Shown here piece after piece: positions 1-7,751 of a stretch of DNA of 64,000 bases. Position 1 is the stretch's first letter. The number at the start of each line of letters is the position of its first letter. The stretch is from Candidatus Bathyarchaeota archaeon (GTDB lineage: Archaea; Thermoproteota; Bathyarchaeia; Bathyarchaeales; Bathycorpusculaceae): the NCBI GenBank assembly GCA_026014665.1, contig JAOZHX010000019.1, positions 186,001 to 250,000 of the forward strand. Direction: 5' to 3'. The position numbers were made by a program, and so were the translations under genes. Below the pieces are notes generated by a model. It did not search any database and was not told where the DNA came from. It saw only the letters and a list, made by a program, of their open reading frames with translations.

Positions 1-1
1 C

Positions 2-442
2 GAAGGTGGCTATAACGCTTTAATCGGCTTAGCTTTCATGGCGTTCTCATGGGTTCTAACCCTATTCACTCTGTATTTGAGTCGCCTGCGGGAGTATTAT
101 GCTGACAGGCACAGCGCTTCAGTGGTTGAGAATGGAGCAGAAAAACTATCCACTGGCTTGGTAACGATTGTTGAAGAAAGCAAGCACACACGCCAAACTA
201 AGCAGCAACAGAAAAACAACAGCGCCTTTAAAGCCCTCTTCATCGCCGACCCAGACCGCGCCAACGCTGACTCAGCAGAACTGCACGCATCCCGCGCATC
301 AAACAAAAAAGAGCTGCTACGAGAAACCCTATCAAGGGAACCCACCTCTGGCGACAAATTCCTTGAGCTCTTCTCCACCCACCCCAACATAATAAAACGA
401 CTGCGTGCATTGCAAGAACTCACACAGTCGCCAAATGCTTGA
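2..442 (+). CDS. HtpX-like M48 family membrane metallopeptidase, C-terminal part
   Basis: The reading frame is already open at the window edge, so the gene is 5'-truncated and its HExxH zinc motif lies outside the window. What remains is a hydrophobic segment followed by REYYADRHSA, the third-ligand region (E-x-x-A-D) typical of HtpX/Ste24-type M48 proteases. A hydrophilic linker and the FSTHPNIIKRLRAL signature then close this family. Such enzymes sit in the cytoplasmic membrane and degrade damaged membrane proteins. The gene ends directly against the convergent metallo-hydrolase gene, with no spacer. The family call is firm; the exact subfamily is not. Confidence 0.85.
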   Translation, partial: EGGYNALIGLAFMAFSWVLTLFTLYLSRLREYYADRHSASVVENGAEKLSTGLVTIVEESKHTRQTKQQQKNNSAFKALFIADPDRANADSAELHASRASNKKELLRETLSREPTSGDKFLELFSTHPNIIKRLRALQELTQSPNA

Positions 443-1060
443 TTAAAAGAAAGTGTATTCGCCCCTCAAGAAAGGGTTGATTTTCTTCTCACGCCCCATC
501 GAGGTGGCTTCACCATGCCCAGGGTACACTAGCAAGTAATCGGGCAATTCAGCAATTTTTTGCAGCGATAGCCGCATATCTTTAGCGGAGCCTTCTGGAA
601 AATCCGTTCTACCGATACTGCCTGCGAAAAGTGTGTCCCCTGTAAAAACAAGTTTTTCTCCAACTAGGCATATGCTGCCAGGGGTATGACCAGGCGTGTG
701 GAGGACTTTGAGAGTTTCATTACCAAGCGTAACGTTGCTGCCTTCTTCCAACAAAACATTAGCTGGGAAAGCGTCTTGTTGCGTTTCTTCTAGGAAGTAG
801 GCGTCCAATGGGTGAATGCTGATTGGAACTCGGTATTCCTCTTGGAAGAGGGTGTTGCCGTTTACGTGGTCTTGGTGTCCATGCGTGTTGATTATGGAGG
901 TGATTTTTAGTTTGCTTTGGGCTATGTAATCCATGATTGGTTGTGCTTCATTGCGGAAATCTATCCCAGGATCAATTATCACTGTATCCTTTGTTTGCTT
1001 GGAGCTTGCGACATAGCAGTTTGTTGCCAACATGCCGACAACAAAAGTCTCTACAAGCAT
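443..1060 (-). CDS. MBL-fold metallo-hydrolase, glyoxalase II-like
   Basis: About 205 residues. The binuclear metal site is visible in order: THGHQDH (HxHxDH), HTPGHTPGS (third His), GDTLFAGSIGRTD (bridging Asp) and YPGHGEATSMGREK (last His). This is the layout of small glyoxalase-II-like thioester hydrolases, usually cytoplasmic and about 200-210 residues long. The frame stays open upstream to 1117, but the start was placed at the ATG at 1060 because family members begin with a strand like MLVETFVVGMLATNCY. The upstream 19 codons look unlike the family. The natural substrate cannot be inferred. Confidence 0.88.
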   Translation of the reverse strand: MLVETFVVGMLATNCYVASSKQTKDTVIIDPGIDFRNEAQPIMDYIAQSKLKITSIINTHGHQDHVNGNTLFQEEYRVPISIHPLDAYFLEETQQDAFPANVLLEEGSNVTLGNETLKVLHTPGHTPGSICLVGEKLVFTGDTLFAGSIGRTDFPEGSAKDMRLSLQKIAELPDYLLVYPGHGEATSMGREKKINPFLRGEYTFF

Positions 1061-1096
1061 ACAATCAACCACGCATATTGCCGAAGCGAAAAATAA

Positions 1097-1249
1097 GAAT
1101 GTTACCACAGCGCCCAATCAACGCCAAAAAAAACAACAGCAGCATCTCCAAATTCCAATACCATAGATGCCGCAGAAACTAAAGATAAAATTCGTAGGCT
1201 ACTGGATGAAACTCATTTAAGCATCGAAGCCTACTGGGAACCCCGTTAG
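1097..1249 (+). pseudogene. Possible orphan C-terminal gene remnant
   Basis: An open frame of 50 codons runs from a stop at 1094 to a TAG at 1247-1249 and has no ATG, GTG or TTG start. Its translation has a Thr/Pro/Ala/Ser-rich stretch and then an amphipathic helix-like end (KDKIRRLLDETHLSIEAYW), which reads like the tail of a real protein. It overlaps the end of the antisense zinc-ribbon gene. It may be a decayed gene end or chance. Confidence 0.22.
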
Positions 1250-1465
1250 CCTTATGATGCTTTGGCATTTGCCGCAGGATATGATTAGCTCTGAGAGCTC
1301 ATTGTTGACGACTTTAGTGTCCATGATTTGGTAGGTTTCCTCTGAAGCGTCGTCAGGCGAAATCGACCTTCCACACTTGGGGCATTGGAAAGAACCATCT
1401 TCTTCAAGTAAGGCTAGGTTTACTGTAAACTCCGTTGCTTTCTTGTCGAGCTTTTTCATCATCAT
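1217..1465 (-). CDS. Small zinc-ribbon protein of unknown function
   Basis: 82 residues starting at the first of three consecutive ATG codons. A TTG further upstream at 1492 has no ribosome-binding site. Two CxxC knuckles, CPKC (near residue 29) and CGKC (near residue 64), would bind one zinc ion. Between them lies a stretch rich in Asp, Glu and Ser. There is no catalytic motif or membrane segment. It lies alone between PEPCK and the metallo-hydrolase, on the same strand as both. Function unknown. Confidence 0.65.
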   Translation of the reverse strand: MMMKKLDKKATEFTVNLALLEEDGSFQCPKCGRSISPDDASEETYQIMDTKVVNNELSELIISCGKCQSIIRLTGFPVGFDA

Positions 1466-1594
1466 GGTCCCATCACTCACTTTTTCTTTCAATGAATTTC
1501 TTAATTAATCGTTATGAAGTTGGAGTTAATATGCAGAGTAAGTTTAAAAGTTTGACCCAAAGAAAGGGTGAAGACTCAACAGTCACTTGCATCT

Positions 1595-3490
1595 TTAAGC
1601 TCCTGTTTCCTTCTCAAAGTTCTCAGGGGAAATGTAGTCACCGTATTTCTCTTTCGCTTCCAATAGACGTTGGCGCTGCAAGTAAAGAATGCCGAAAAGC
1701 TCCAGCGGCGTATCCGTGACGTTTTCCTGGTAGAAACGTGAAACCCGATCAATCTTTGCTAAATTCTCTGGTACACGGATGGTGAACTGCTTGATGTAAT
1801 CTTCTTTTGGGTAATTCTTGCCTAACACTTGCTTGAAGAGCCTCCTCAAATCCTCATACTTTGGAATATAGCCTGTGGGCGTAATCAAAGCGCCTACTTC
1901 ATCGTGAACACGCAACTCCATCCATTTAACCCAAACATGCTTATCATGAGGACTGTTGAGGTACTTGCCGTTACCAACTTCCCTAAGGAAATAGTTAACG
2001 CCAAAAATGATTGGCCGCTTCTTTAGCTTGCGTCCAAAATCCAAGTTGTTATGAACGTTCTTGCCCAGCGGAATGCTGATGAAGTCCTGAATGCTCATCA
2101 TGTTAATTTCAGGGACGCCCTCTTTGCCGATGGTTGCAAAGGTGGTTTCTGTTTCTAAAGATGCACCATAAGCGATGATGCCGTGCTCCCAACTGAAGGA
2201 TTGCTGAACAGGCACATACGCCTTTGCATCACGTCCACCATACATGATGCCGCCTAACTCCACACCCATCGGGTTATCAAGCTCCGGATCCACATTCTCC
2301 AAAGCTTTCAATGCCACTGTGTAGCGAGCATTCTTGTTGGCAGGTGGAATCTCATTGCCTTCTTCATCTTTCTTACCTTCATACCAAGCACCCGTATAGT
2401 TCAAGCCATCTTTAGGAAGCTCTTGACCCATACCCAACCAATAGGGTTTGCCGTCTTTAACGAGCACATTTGAGAAAATGATTTCTCCCGGATTCGTTAA
2501 AACCTTCCAGATTAAGGCATCATCCCTTGGATTAACGTCTTGTATAATGCCAAAGATGCCTGATTCCACGTTAACCGCCCGCGCCACAGAATCAATGTCA
2601 CGAATGTAAGCTATATCATCACCAAGTATGGTTTCGCCCGGCAACATAGCAGTAGAAGTTTTGCCACACGCACTCGGAAACGCACCAGCAAAATACGTCT
2701 TACGCCCACCTGGACCAAACACACCCATAAGCAACATATGCTCAGCCAACCAACCCTCGCTGCTGGCTTTGCGAATTGCCAAACGGAAAGCAAGTTTCTT
2801 GAAGCCAACGGAGTTGCCAGCGTATTGAGTATTAACGCTGTAAATGGTGCTGTCCATGTGGTCGATGTAGATGCGTTTTTTGTCTGGTTCCGCACTGACT
2901 TTGTCATCGTTGAGTTTCCCTGCAGAATGGACAACACGCAGGAAGTCACTTTTTGGTCCTGCCTTGACAAACTGCTCGTAGCCAGGTCGGTAAAGCAGAT
3001 CCTCTGAATGCGCTACATACCATGAATCGGTGCATTGCAAGCCAAGAATAGTAAAGATGGAGTCGGTTGGCCCCAGAGAGATGAAGCGGACAATCATGGT
3101 TTTACCCGCCATAGAATCCCTCAGCAAACTACGCACTTCAGCAAGCCCTTCTTGGCGGTCGATTTGGTTGAGGGCTTTGCTTAACGTGAGGCCTTTTGGA
3201 ACGAGGTATTTGGTTTGTTGGCGGTCTCGTCCCTGATCATGTTCCCCGTCGAAGTGGACGGTATGCCCTTTAGTGGTTAAGATTGCTTGCTCTTCACCCG
3301 TGGCGATGGCTTGTTTTCGCACGTATGCGATGTCTTCGGCGCTGTCACTGCATATGAAGATTTTTTCAGGATGACAGAGGTCGCTTTCTTTAGCTATGAA
3401 TTCATGGACTATGGGGTTGTCTAGGCGGCTGAGCTTTTGGAAGTCAACAGCACTCATCTTCGGCTGCAGTACTTCAAGGTATGGATTCAT
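1595..3490 (-). CDS. pckG: Phosphoenolpyruvate carboxykinase (GTP)
   Basis: 631 residues, the usual size for the GTP-dependent enzyme, which interconverts oxaloacetate + GTP and phosphoenolpyruvate + GDP + CO2 in the cytoplasm. Diagnostic signatures are FPSACGKTSTAM (P-loop carrying the reactive Cys of the GTP class), GDDIAYI (kinase-2, metal binding) and a long conserved region around YGGRDAKAYVPVQQSFSWEHG. The ATP-type enzyme lacks this Cys-bearing loop. The gene starts 15 nt after the stop of the asparagine-synthetase-like gene on the same strand, so the two are probably co-transcribed. That couples gluconeogenic oxaloacetate flux with the aspartate/asparagine branch. Confidence 0.96.
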   Translation of the reverse strand: MNPYLEVLQPKMSAVDFQKLSRLDNPIVHEFIAKESDLCHPEKIFICSDSAEDIAYVRKQAIATGEEQAILTTKGHTVHFDGEHDQGRDRQQTKYLVPKGLTLSKALNQIDRQEGLAEVRSLLRDSMAGKTMIVRFISLGPTDSIFTILGLQCTDSWYVAHSEDLLYRPGYEQFVKAGPKSDFLRVVHSAGKLNDDKVSAEPDKKRIYIDHMDSTIYSVNTQYAGNSVGFKKLAFRLAIRKASSEGWLAEHMLLMGVFGPGGRKTYFAGAFPSACGKTSTAMLPGETILGDDIAYIRDIDSVARAVNVESGIFGIIQDVNPRDDALIWKVLTNPGEIIFSNVLVKDGKPYWLGMGQELPKDGLNYTGAWYEGKKDEEGNEIPPANKNARYTVALKALENVDPELDNPMGVELGGIMYGGRDAKAYVPVQQSFSWEHGIIAYGASLETETTFATIGKEGVPEINMMSIQDFISIPLGKNVHNNLDFGRKLKKRPIIFGVNYFLREVGNGKYLNSPHDKHVWVKWMELRVHDEVGALITPTGYIPKYEDLRRLFKQVLGKNYPKEDYIKQFTIRVPENLAKIDRVSRFYQENVTDTPLELFGILYLQRQRLLEAKEKYGDYISPENFEKETGA

Positions 3491-3505
3491 CTGGTCATCA
3501 GTTCT

Positions 3506-4495
3506 TTAGAGTTCATTCACGTTGCCCGGGACTCTTGGGAATGGTTGACACTCGGCGATGTGTTTAACGCCTGCAATCCAGCCGACTAAACGTTCCATGC
3601 CGATGCCTGCGCCTGCCGTAGGCTTCAACTTGCCTTCTTTAGCCATGTTGAGCACTAAGGCATAGTTTTCTTTCTTGACTTGGTCACACTCGATTTTTGT
3701 TAGGATTTTCTTGTATTCGTATTCCCGTTTAGCGCCGGAGAGAACTTCACCGAACTGCGGCAGAAACAGGTCATAGTTATCCCATTTGCCCGTCTTGAAA
3801 TCCTCGAAATCATAGAATTCCCTGGGAATGTTAGTTACCCAAACAGGCTCACAGATGTCTTGGGCGATGCCTGCTTCCCAATCTGAGCCATATTTGGCTT
3901 CAAGTTCAACGCGATCATAGATTTTGAAGGGAGCTTTTGGAATCTTTAGGCTGTCGCAGCGGCAAAGCATGGTTAATTCATCTTGCATGTCACGTTTGAG
4001 TCCCTCAACAAGTAAGGATATGGCGTCTTCAACGAGAGCGAAGATGTCTTTTGAAGTAGCATCTCTGGCTTCAAAATCGAGTTGTGTAAACTCGTAGATG
4101 TGCTTGCCTGTGTGTGCACGTTCAGCTTTTTCGATGCGGATGTTGGGAGAGAGTATGAATAGTTTGGGGTATGCGGTTGAGGCTGCGACGAGTTTGTGGA
4201 TGATCATGCTGGCGGTGGTGCGCACTGGCTTGCCGTAGATGTCGACTTCTATGCGTTTCTCTATGGATGCACCTGGGTCGGGCCAGAGCGGGTCGGTGCT
4301 TTGGCTTAGCGCGATGGGCAAAAGCCATTGGAAGCCTTTTTTGACGAAGGTATTTGTGAGGCTGGTTAATGTGTAAGTCATGATTTTGCCTATGCAGGCT
4401 TTTCGCTGGATTTCCAAGTCCGTTAGTTGATGTAACGGTTTGGGGATTTCGATTAATGGGGCGAGTTCTTGTTTTTGAGTTTGTTTAATCCTCAA
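3506..4495 (-). CDS. Asparagine synthetase related to asparaginyl-tRNA synthetase (AS-AR type)
   Basis: 329 residues with a class II aminoacyl-tRNA-synthetase catalytic core of the Asp/Asn type and no N-terminal OB-fold anticodon-binding domain. Motif 3 is visible as GAGIGMERLVGWI. The motif 2 region is around LSPNIRIEKAERAHTGKHIYEF, with QLDFEARDA after it. In Pyrococcus abyssi a protein of this layout makes asparagine from aspartate without tRNA, and that role is inferred here. The start is TTG preceded by AAAAGGGAAC. PEPCK follows 15 nt downstream and a divergent Lrp regulator lies upstream. The alternative is an uncharacterised AsnRS paralogue with another amino-acid substrate. Confidence 0.85.
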   Translation of the reverse strand: MRIKQTQKQELAPLIEIPKPLHQLTDLEIQRKACIGKIMTYTLTSLTNTFVKKGFQWLLPIALSQSTDPLWPDPGASIEKRIEVDIYGKPVRTTASMIIHKLVAASTAYPKLFILSPNIRIEKAERAHTGKHIYEFTQLDFEARDATSKDIFALVEDAISLLVEGLKRDMQDELTMLCRCDSLKIPKAPFKIYDRVELEAKYGSDWEAGIAQDICEPVWVTNIPREFYDFEDFKTGKWDNYDLFLPQFGEVLSGAKREYEYKKILTKIECDQVKKENYALVLNMAKEGKLKPTAGAGIGMERLVGWIAGVKHIAECQPFPRVPGNVNEL

Positions 4496-4548
4496 TTTGG
4501 TTCCCTTTTAGTTAATTATTGCAGATAGAACTGTGCAGAGAAGGTAAT

Positions 4549-4623
4549 AAATTTTTTATAAAAAAACATGGATAATTTACATTTACTACAAGCTTTTATA
4601 CTTGATATTTGTAATATTTACGT
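4549..4623. promoter_or_regulatory. Divergent promoter region between the asparagine-synthetase-like and Lrp genes
   Basis: Very AT-rich. On the plus strand CTTTTATA at 4593-4600 lies about 25 nt before the ATG at 4624, so the Lrp mRNA is probably leaderless or nearly so. On the minus strand TTTATAAAAAATT around 4552-4562 is a TATA box for the synthetase gene and leaves a leader of roughly 35 nt. Both transcription units could be controlled by one Lrp-binding site here. Confidence 0.6.
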
Positions 4624-5133
4624 ATGAGTGTCAAATTAGACGAAAAGGACCTCGCTATCCTGCTGCTAATCCAAGAAAACAGTAAGCTCACCGCCAATCA
4701 AATCGCCAAAAGAATCAACGCTCCCATAACCACCGTCTTTGCCAAAATCAAACGGATGGAAGAAGTCGGTATCATAAAACAATATCGCGCCATCCTGTCT
4801 GCTGAAAAACTAAACTTTGGCACTGCTGCCTTCATTTTAGCCCAAGTTTCATACAGAACAAAAAACGGTGACGAAGCTCCAGTTTCTCAGAGAGACGTGG
4901 CTGAAGAGATCGCACGTTTCCCAGAAGTCCAGGAAGTCCACATCATAACTGGAGATTGGGACCTGTTGGTGAAGCTTCGGGCAGAGAATGTGGATGCAGT
5001 GGGCAAGTTTGTAGTTGATCAGTTGCGGCGTATTAAGGGTTTGGAGAAGACGTTGACTTGCATGGTTTTTGAGACGGTTAAGGAGAGCACTAGTTTGCCA
5101 CCGACCATTCGGAAGACACAATCGAAAGTTTAA
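4624..5133 (+). CDS. Lrp/AsnC family transcriptional regulator
   Basis: 169 residues. Residues about 5-55 form an AsnC-type winged helix (LDEKDLAILLLIQENSKLTANQIAKRI, split by the turn). Residues about 75-150 form the RAM effector-binding and oligomerisation domain, with VQEVHIITGDWDLLVKLRA as its centre. Such proteins bind amino acids and regulate amino-acid metabolism. The divergent placement next to an asparagine-synthetase-like gene mirrors asnC beside asnA in Escherichia coli. That makes control of the neighbour, and of itself, a reasonable inference. The gene ends 2 nt before the stop of the convergent HxlR gene. Confidence 0.93.
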   Translation: MSVKLDEKDLAILLLIQENSKLTANQIAKRINAPITTVFAKIKRMEEVGIIKQYRAILSAEKLNFGTAAFILAQVSYRTKNGDEAPVSQRDVAEEIARFPEVQEVHIITGDWDLLVKLRAENVDAVGKFVVDQLRRIKGLEKTLTCMVFETVKESTSLPPTIRKTQSKV

Positions 5134-5135
5134 CA

Positions 5136-5564
5136 TTAGGCTGAACTGGAATAGTAAAGCAGCGGCAAAGCCAACAGCACGGTGTTTTTTCCCTTGGCGG
5201 TTAACGCATACTCGACGCGTAGCGGTGGTCCAGAGGTTACTTTGCGGGTTATGTAACGGTGTTTTTGGAGCATCTTGAGTTTGTCGGAAAGTGTTCTGGA
5301 GTTTACAGTTAATGTTTTTTTGATTTCGCCAAATCCTATGGCATCTTTGAGTAAGAGTGTGTAGAGGATTTCGAGGCTCCATTTCTGGAATAGAACGTTA
5401 AAACTTTCCTGGAGACTTTCCACTTCATTTTTGAGTTCTGCAGGGGTGATTTTTTGTTTTTCGATGATTTGATTAAAGACTTCTTCGACGCCTTTGAGGA
5501 CTTGGTTCATTCGGGCTTCAACTATCTTGCGGAATTCGGCGCTCAAAGTTAAGGGAGTACTCAT
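5136..5564 (-). CDS. HxlR-type winged-helix transcriptional regulator
   Basis: 142 residues. After about 60 helical residues the segment SLEILYTLLL..FGEIKKTL, then NSRTLSDKLKMLQ and YALTAKGK, gives the helix-helix-recognition-wing pattern of the HxlR/PadR/MarR superfamily, closest to HxlR. The N-terminal 60-residue helical extension is unusual and probably forms the dimer interface. It is convergent with the Lrp gene and divergent from the geranylgeranyl reductase gene, which it may control. The ligand is unknown. Confidence 0.85.
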   Translation of the reverse strand: MSTPLTLSAEFRKIVEARMNQVLKGVEEVFNQIIEKQKITPAELKNEVESLQESFNVLFQKWSLEILYTLLLKDAIGFGEIKKTLTVNSRTLSDKLKMLQKHRYITRKVTSGPPLRVEYALTAKGKNTVLLALPLLYYSSSA

Positions 5565-5665
5565 GTGTGTTACACTCGGTTGTGTTTAGCTCACTCTATA
5601 ATTTATTAAGCTTTACATATACAACAAGGTATACAAAGTAAAGTAACTCTTGGAGGCACAAAAGC

Positions 5666-7027
5666 GTGGAGAAATATGATGCCATAGTGGTTGGCGCAGG
5701 AACAGCAGGCTGCCTAGCAGCAAAAACCACAGCTGAAAAAGGATTAAAAGTATGCCTAATCGACAAGAAGCCGCGTGAAGAAATCGGCGAAAAAATCTGC
5801 GGCGACGCATTGGGCGAACATCACCTTAAATTTTTGGGGCTTGAAAAACCAACAGGCGGCGAGTTAGAAGCCAAAATCGACGGCATAAAAATTTTTTCGC
5901 CAGACGAAAACACCGTCTTCACTATTGCCGATAAAGACTTCATCGGCTACCTGTTAAACAGGCGACTGTTCGGTCAGTGGTTGCTCAAAAAAGCCACCGA
6001 CGCCGGCGCAAGCCTGCAGGATAACATGAATTTTCGCTCTCCAATAATCGAGAAAGGTGCAGTCGTGGGCATCATTGCCAAGAACATGAAGACTGGCAAG
6101 GTTGCTGAAATGCGAAGCAAGGTCGTGGTAGATGCCACCGGCTACTTTGGCATGGTACGCAAACAGCTTCCAGCCGAAATGGGTATTGATCGGGAAATAG
6201 CCAATGAAGACGTTGAAGCTTGCTACCGAGAAATCCGCCAGCTAAAACAGGAAACCGAGAACACGCGTTTCTGCGAAATTTACCTCAACCAAAAATCTTC
6301 TCCGGGTGGTTACGTATGGGTTTTTCCCAAAGGCGGCGCACGAGTCAACGTTGGCATCGGTGCAATTATGCGGCCCGGCTACCCCAATCCAAAAGAGCAA
6401 CTCTACAAAACAACACTCAACAAACCAATGTATGAAGACTCAAAAATCCTAGCCGCAGGTTCATGGTTTGACCCGGTACGACGACCCTTAGACAACATGG
6501 TCGGCAACGGCATCGTACTGGTTGGCGATGCAGCCTCGCTGGTTAATCCGATTCACGGCGGCGGTATCGGTCCAAGCATGCTAAGCGGCTACTTCGCTGG
6601 GGAACAAATTGTCCAAGCGCTCGAAGCAGGTGAACCCACCAAGGAAGCGTTGTGGGGCTACAACAAACGCTACATCGACACTTACGGCAAAAAACAAGGC
6701 ACACTCGACATTTTCAAGATGTTTCTTCTGTCCTGCAGCGACGATGATCTCAACTATGGCATGAACCAAAAGCTCATGACTGAAGACGACGTCTTAAAGG
6801 CAGGTATGGGCGACGACTTCAAACTAAACATAACCGAAACCGCGAAGAGAGTATTCCGTGGGCTACGCAGAGTCGGATTCCTCAACAAGCTCCACATGAC
6901 TGTAACGATGATGCGAGCACTCGGCGCACATTACAACACCTATCCAGCAACACCTGATGGCTTTGAAGAGTGGCGAGCGCAGACAGTTAAGCTGATTGAG
7001 GAAGGCAGACAAAAACTCCTCAACTAA
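5666..7027 (+). CDS. Geranylgeranyl reductase family FAD-dependent oxidoreductase
   Basis: 453 residues starting at GTG, with GGAGG about 9 nt upstream. The N-terminal Rossmann motif GAGTAGCLAA..EKGLKVCLIDK binds FAD. WVFPKGG..NVGIGA and LVGDAASLVNPIHGGGIGPSM are the family's second FAD and substrate signatures. In archaea these enzymes saturate the isoprenoid chains of membrane lipids or related quinone and dolichol side chains at the inner membrane face. The length fits the family. Which substrate is reduced is not visible. The promoter is shared with the divergent HxlR gene. Confidence 0.92.
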   Translation: MEKYDAIVVGAGTAGCLAAKTTAEKGLKVCLIDKKPREEIGEKICGDALGEHHLKFLGLEKPTGGELEAKIDGIKIFSPDENTVFTIADKDFIGYLLNRRLFGQWLLKKATDAGASLQDNMNFRSPIIEKGAVVGIIAKNMKTGKVAEMRSKVVVDATGYFGMVRKQLPAEMGIDREIANEDVEACYREIRQLKQETENTRFCEIYLNQKSSPGGYVWVFPKGGARVNVGIGAIMRPGYPNPKEQLYKTTLNKPMYEDSKILAAGSWFDPVRRPLDNMVGNGIVLVGDAASLVNPIHGGGIGPSMLSGYFAGEQIVQALEAGEPTKEALWGYNKRYIDTYGKKQGTLDIFKMFLLSCSDDDLNYGMNQKLMTEDDVLKAGMGDDFKLNITETAKRVFRGLRRVGFLNKLHMTVTMMRALGAHYNTYPATPDGFEEWRAQTVKLIEEGRQKLLN

Positions 7028-7073
7028 ACAAACGATGAATGTGTGGTTTTTTACAGCCACTTTGTTTTTATGT

Positions 7074-7490
7074 TCAGGGTTTTGAGCGGTGATAATCGGT
7101 TAGGACGTAGTCTGCTTCGCCTGATTTTACGTATGAAGCGATTATCGCATCTGCCAAGGGCACTTTTCTGTTTGAAAGCAACAGGCTGCCAGTCATTAAG
7201 GCGTGTTCTTCATCTAATGGCATAACCTCCATCCCACGTTCTTTTAGAAGCTGTATTCTATTCTTAGCAGCTTCTTGGCCTATACGTGTACCTGCGATTT
7301 CAACAAACTCAACTAAAACAACGGTTGGAACTAAGAGACGCCCTCGAAGTTCTCTTTCAAGCAAATCCTTCAACAACTGTTTTGCTTGTGGGCTGTAAAG
7401 GAATTCTATAGCGAAAAGAAGGCGTGTATCAGCTATTGCAGTCAACGCCAGTTTCTCCTTCAGCGATGATTTTTTTGTATTCTTCCTCAC
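7074..7490 (-). CDS. PIN-domain ribonuclease toxin (VapC-like)
   Basis: About 138 residues. The acidic PIN triad is recognisable: Asp in IADTRLLFA, Glu in VEFVEIAG, and Asp residues in LADAIIASY and YVLTDYH. VapC toxins are Mg-dependent RNases held inactive by a partner antitoxin. The start was placed at GTG 7490 because this GTG overlaps the antitoxin stop (GTGA), the classical arrangement. A TTG at 7496 would extend it by two codons. The antitoxin lies directly upstream but looks damaged. The gene is convergent with the reductase gene. Confidence 0.82.
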   Translation of the reverse strand: MRKNTKKSSLKEKLALTAIADTRLLFAIEFLYSPQAKQLLKDLLERELRGRLLVPTVVLVEFVEIAGTRIGQEAAKNRIQLLKERGMEVMPLDEEHALMTGSLLLSNRKVPLADAIIASYVKSGEADYVLTDYHRSKP

Positions 7491-7618
7491 CGACAATTTC
7501 TCCGGGCTCTTGGAGGCAACGGTTTGAGCACGATTTTATCGTCTTCTTTGAAGATTTCTAGAATTGTGCCTTCTTCTATACCGAACTCTGTGCGAAGTTC
7601 TCGCTGGATGGTAACCAA
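7487..7618 (-). pseudogene. AbrB/MazE-type antitoxin, N-terminus frameshifted or truncated
   Basis: The 44-codon frame reads VTIQRELRTEFGIEEG..LEIFKEDDKIVLKPL, the swapped-hairpin AbrB fold used by VapB antitoxins, and ends in TGA overlapping the toxin GTG. The usual first 10 or so residues (KVSSKG-like) are missing in this frame. A similar KVSLR-like stretch appears just upstream in a neighbouring frame, suggesting a one-base shift around 7620-7640. The only in-frame start is a TTG at 7618. It was too short to stand out as an ordinary gene. Confidence 0.6.
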
Positions 7619-7751
7619 GGATTATTCGCAAGCTAACTTAAGGGAAGCTCAATGTAACCGCTGTAGAAAGCTCTAAAGCAATTTCCATTATTGATTTTGA
7701 ATTTCTGAAATTGTGCTTAAACCCCTTAAGCCTAAGTTAGCTATTTTTTAT

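Noticed and set aside
4849-5382. 177-residue open frame on the minus strand
   Set aside because: It lies antisense to the Lrp gene and overlaps the HxlR gene in another frame; composition is unlike a folded protein.
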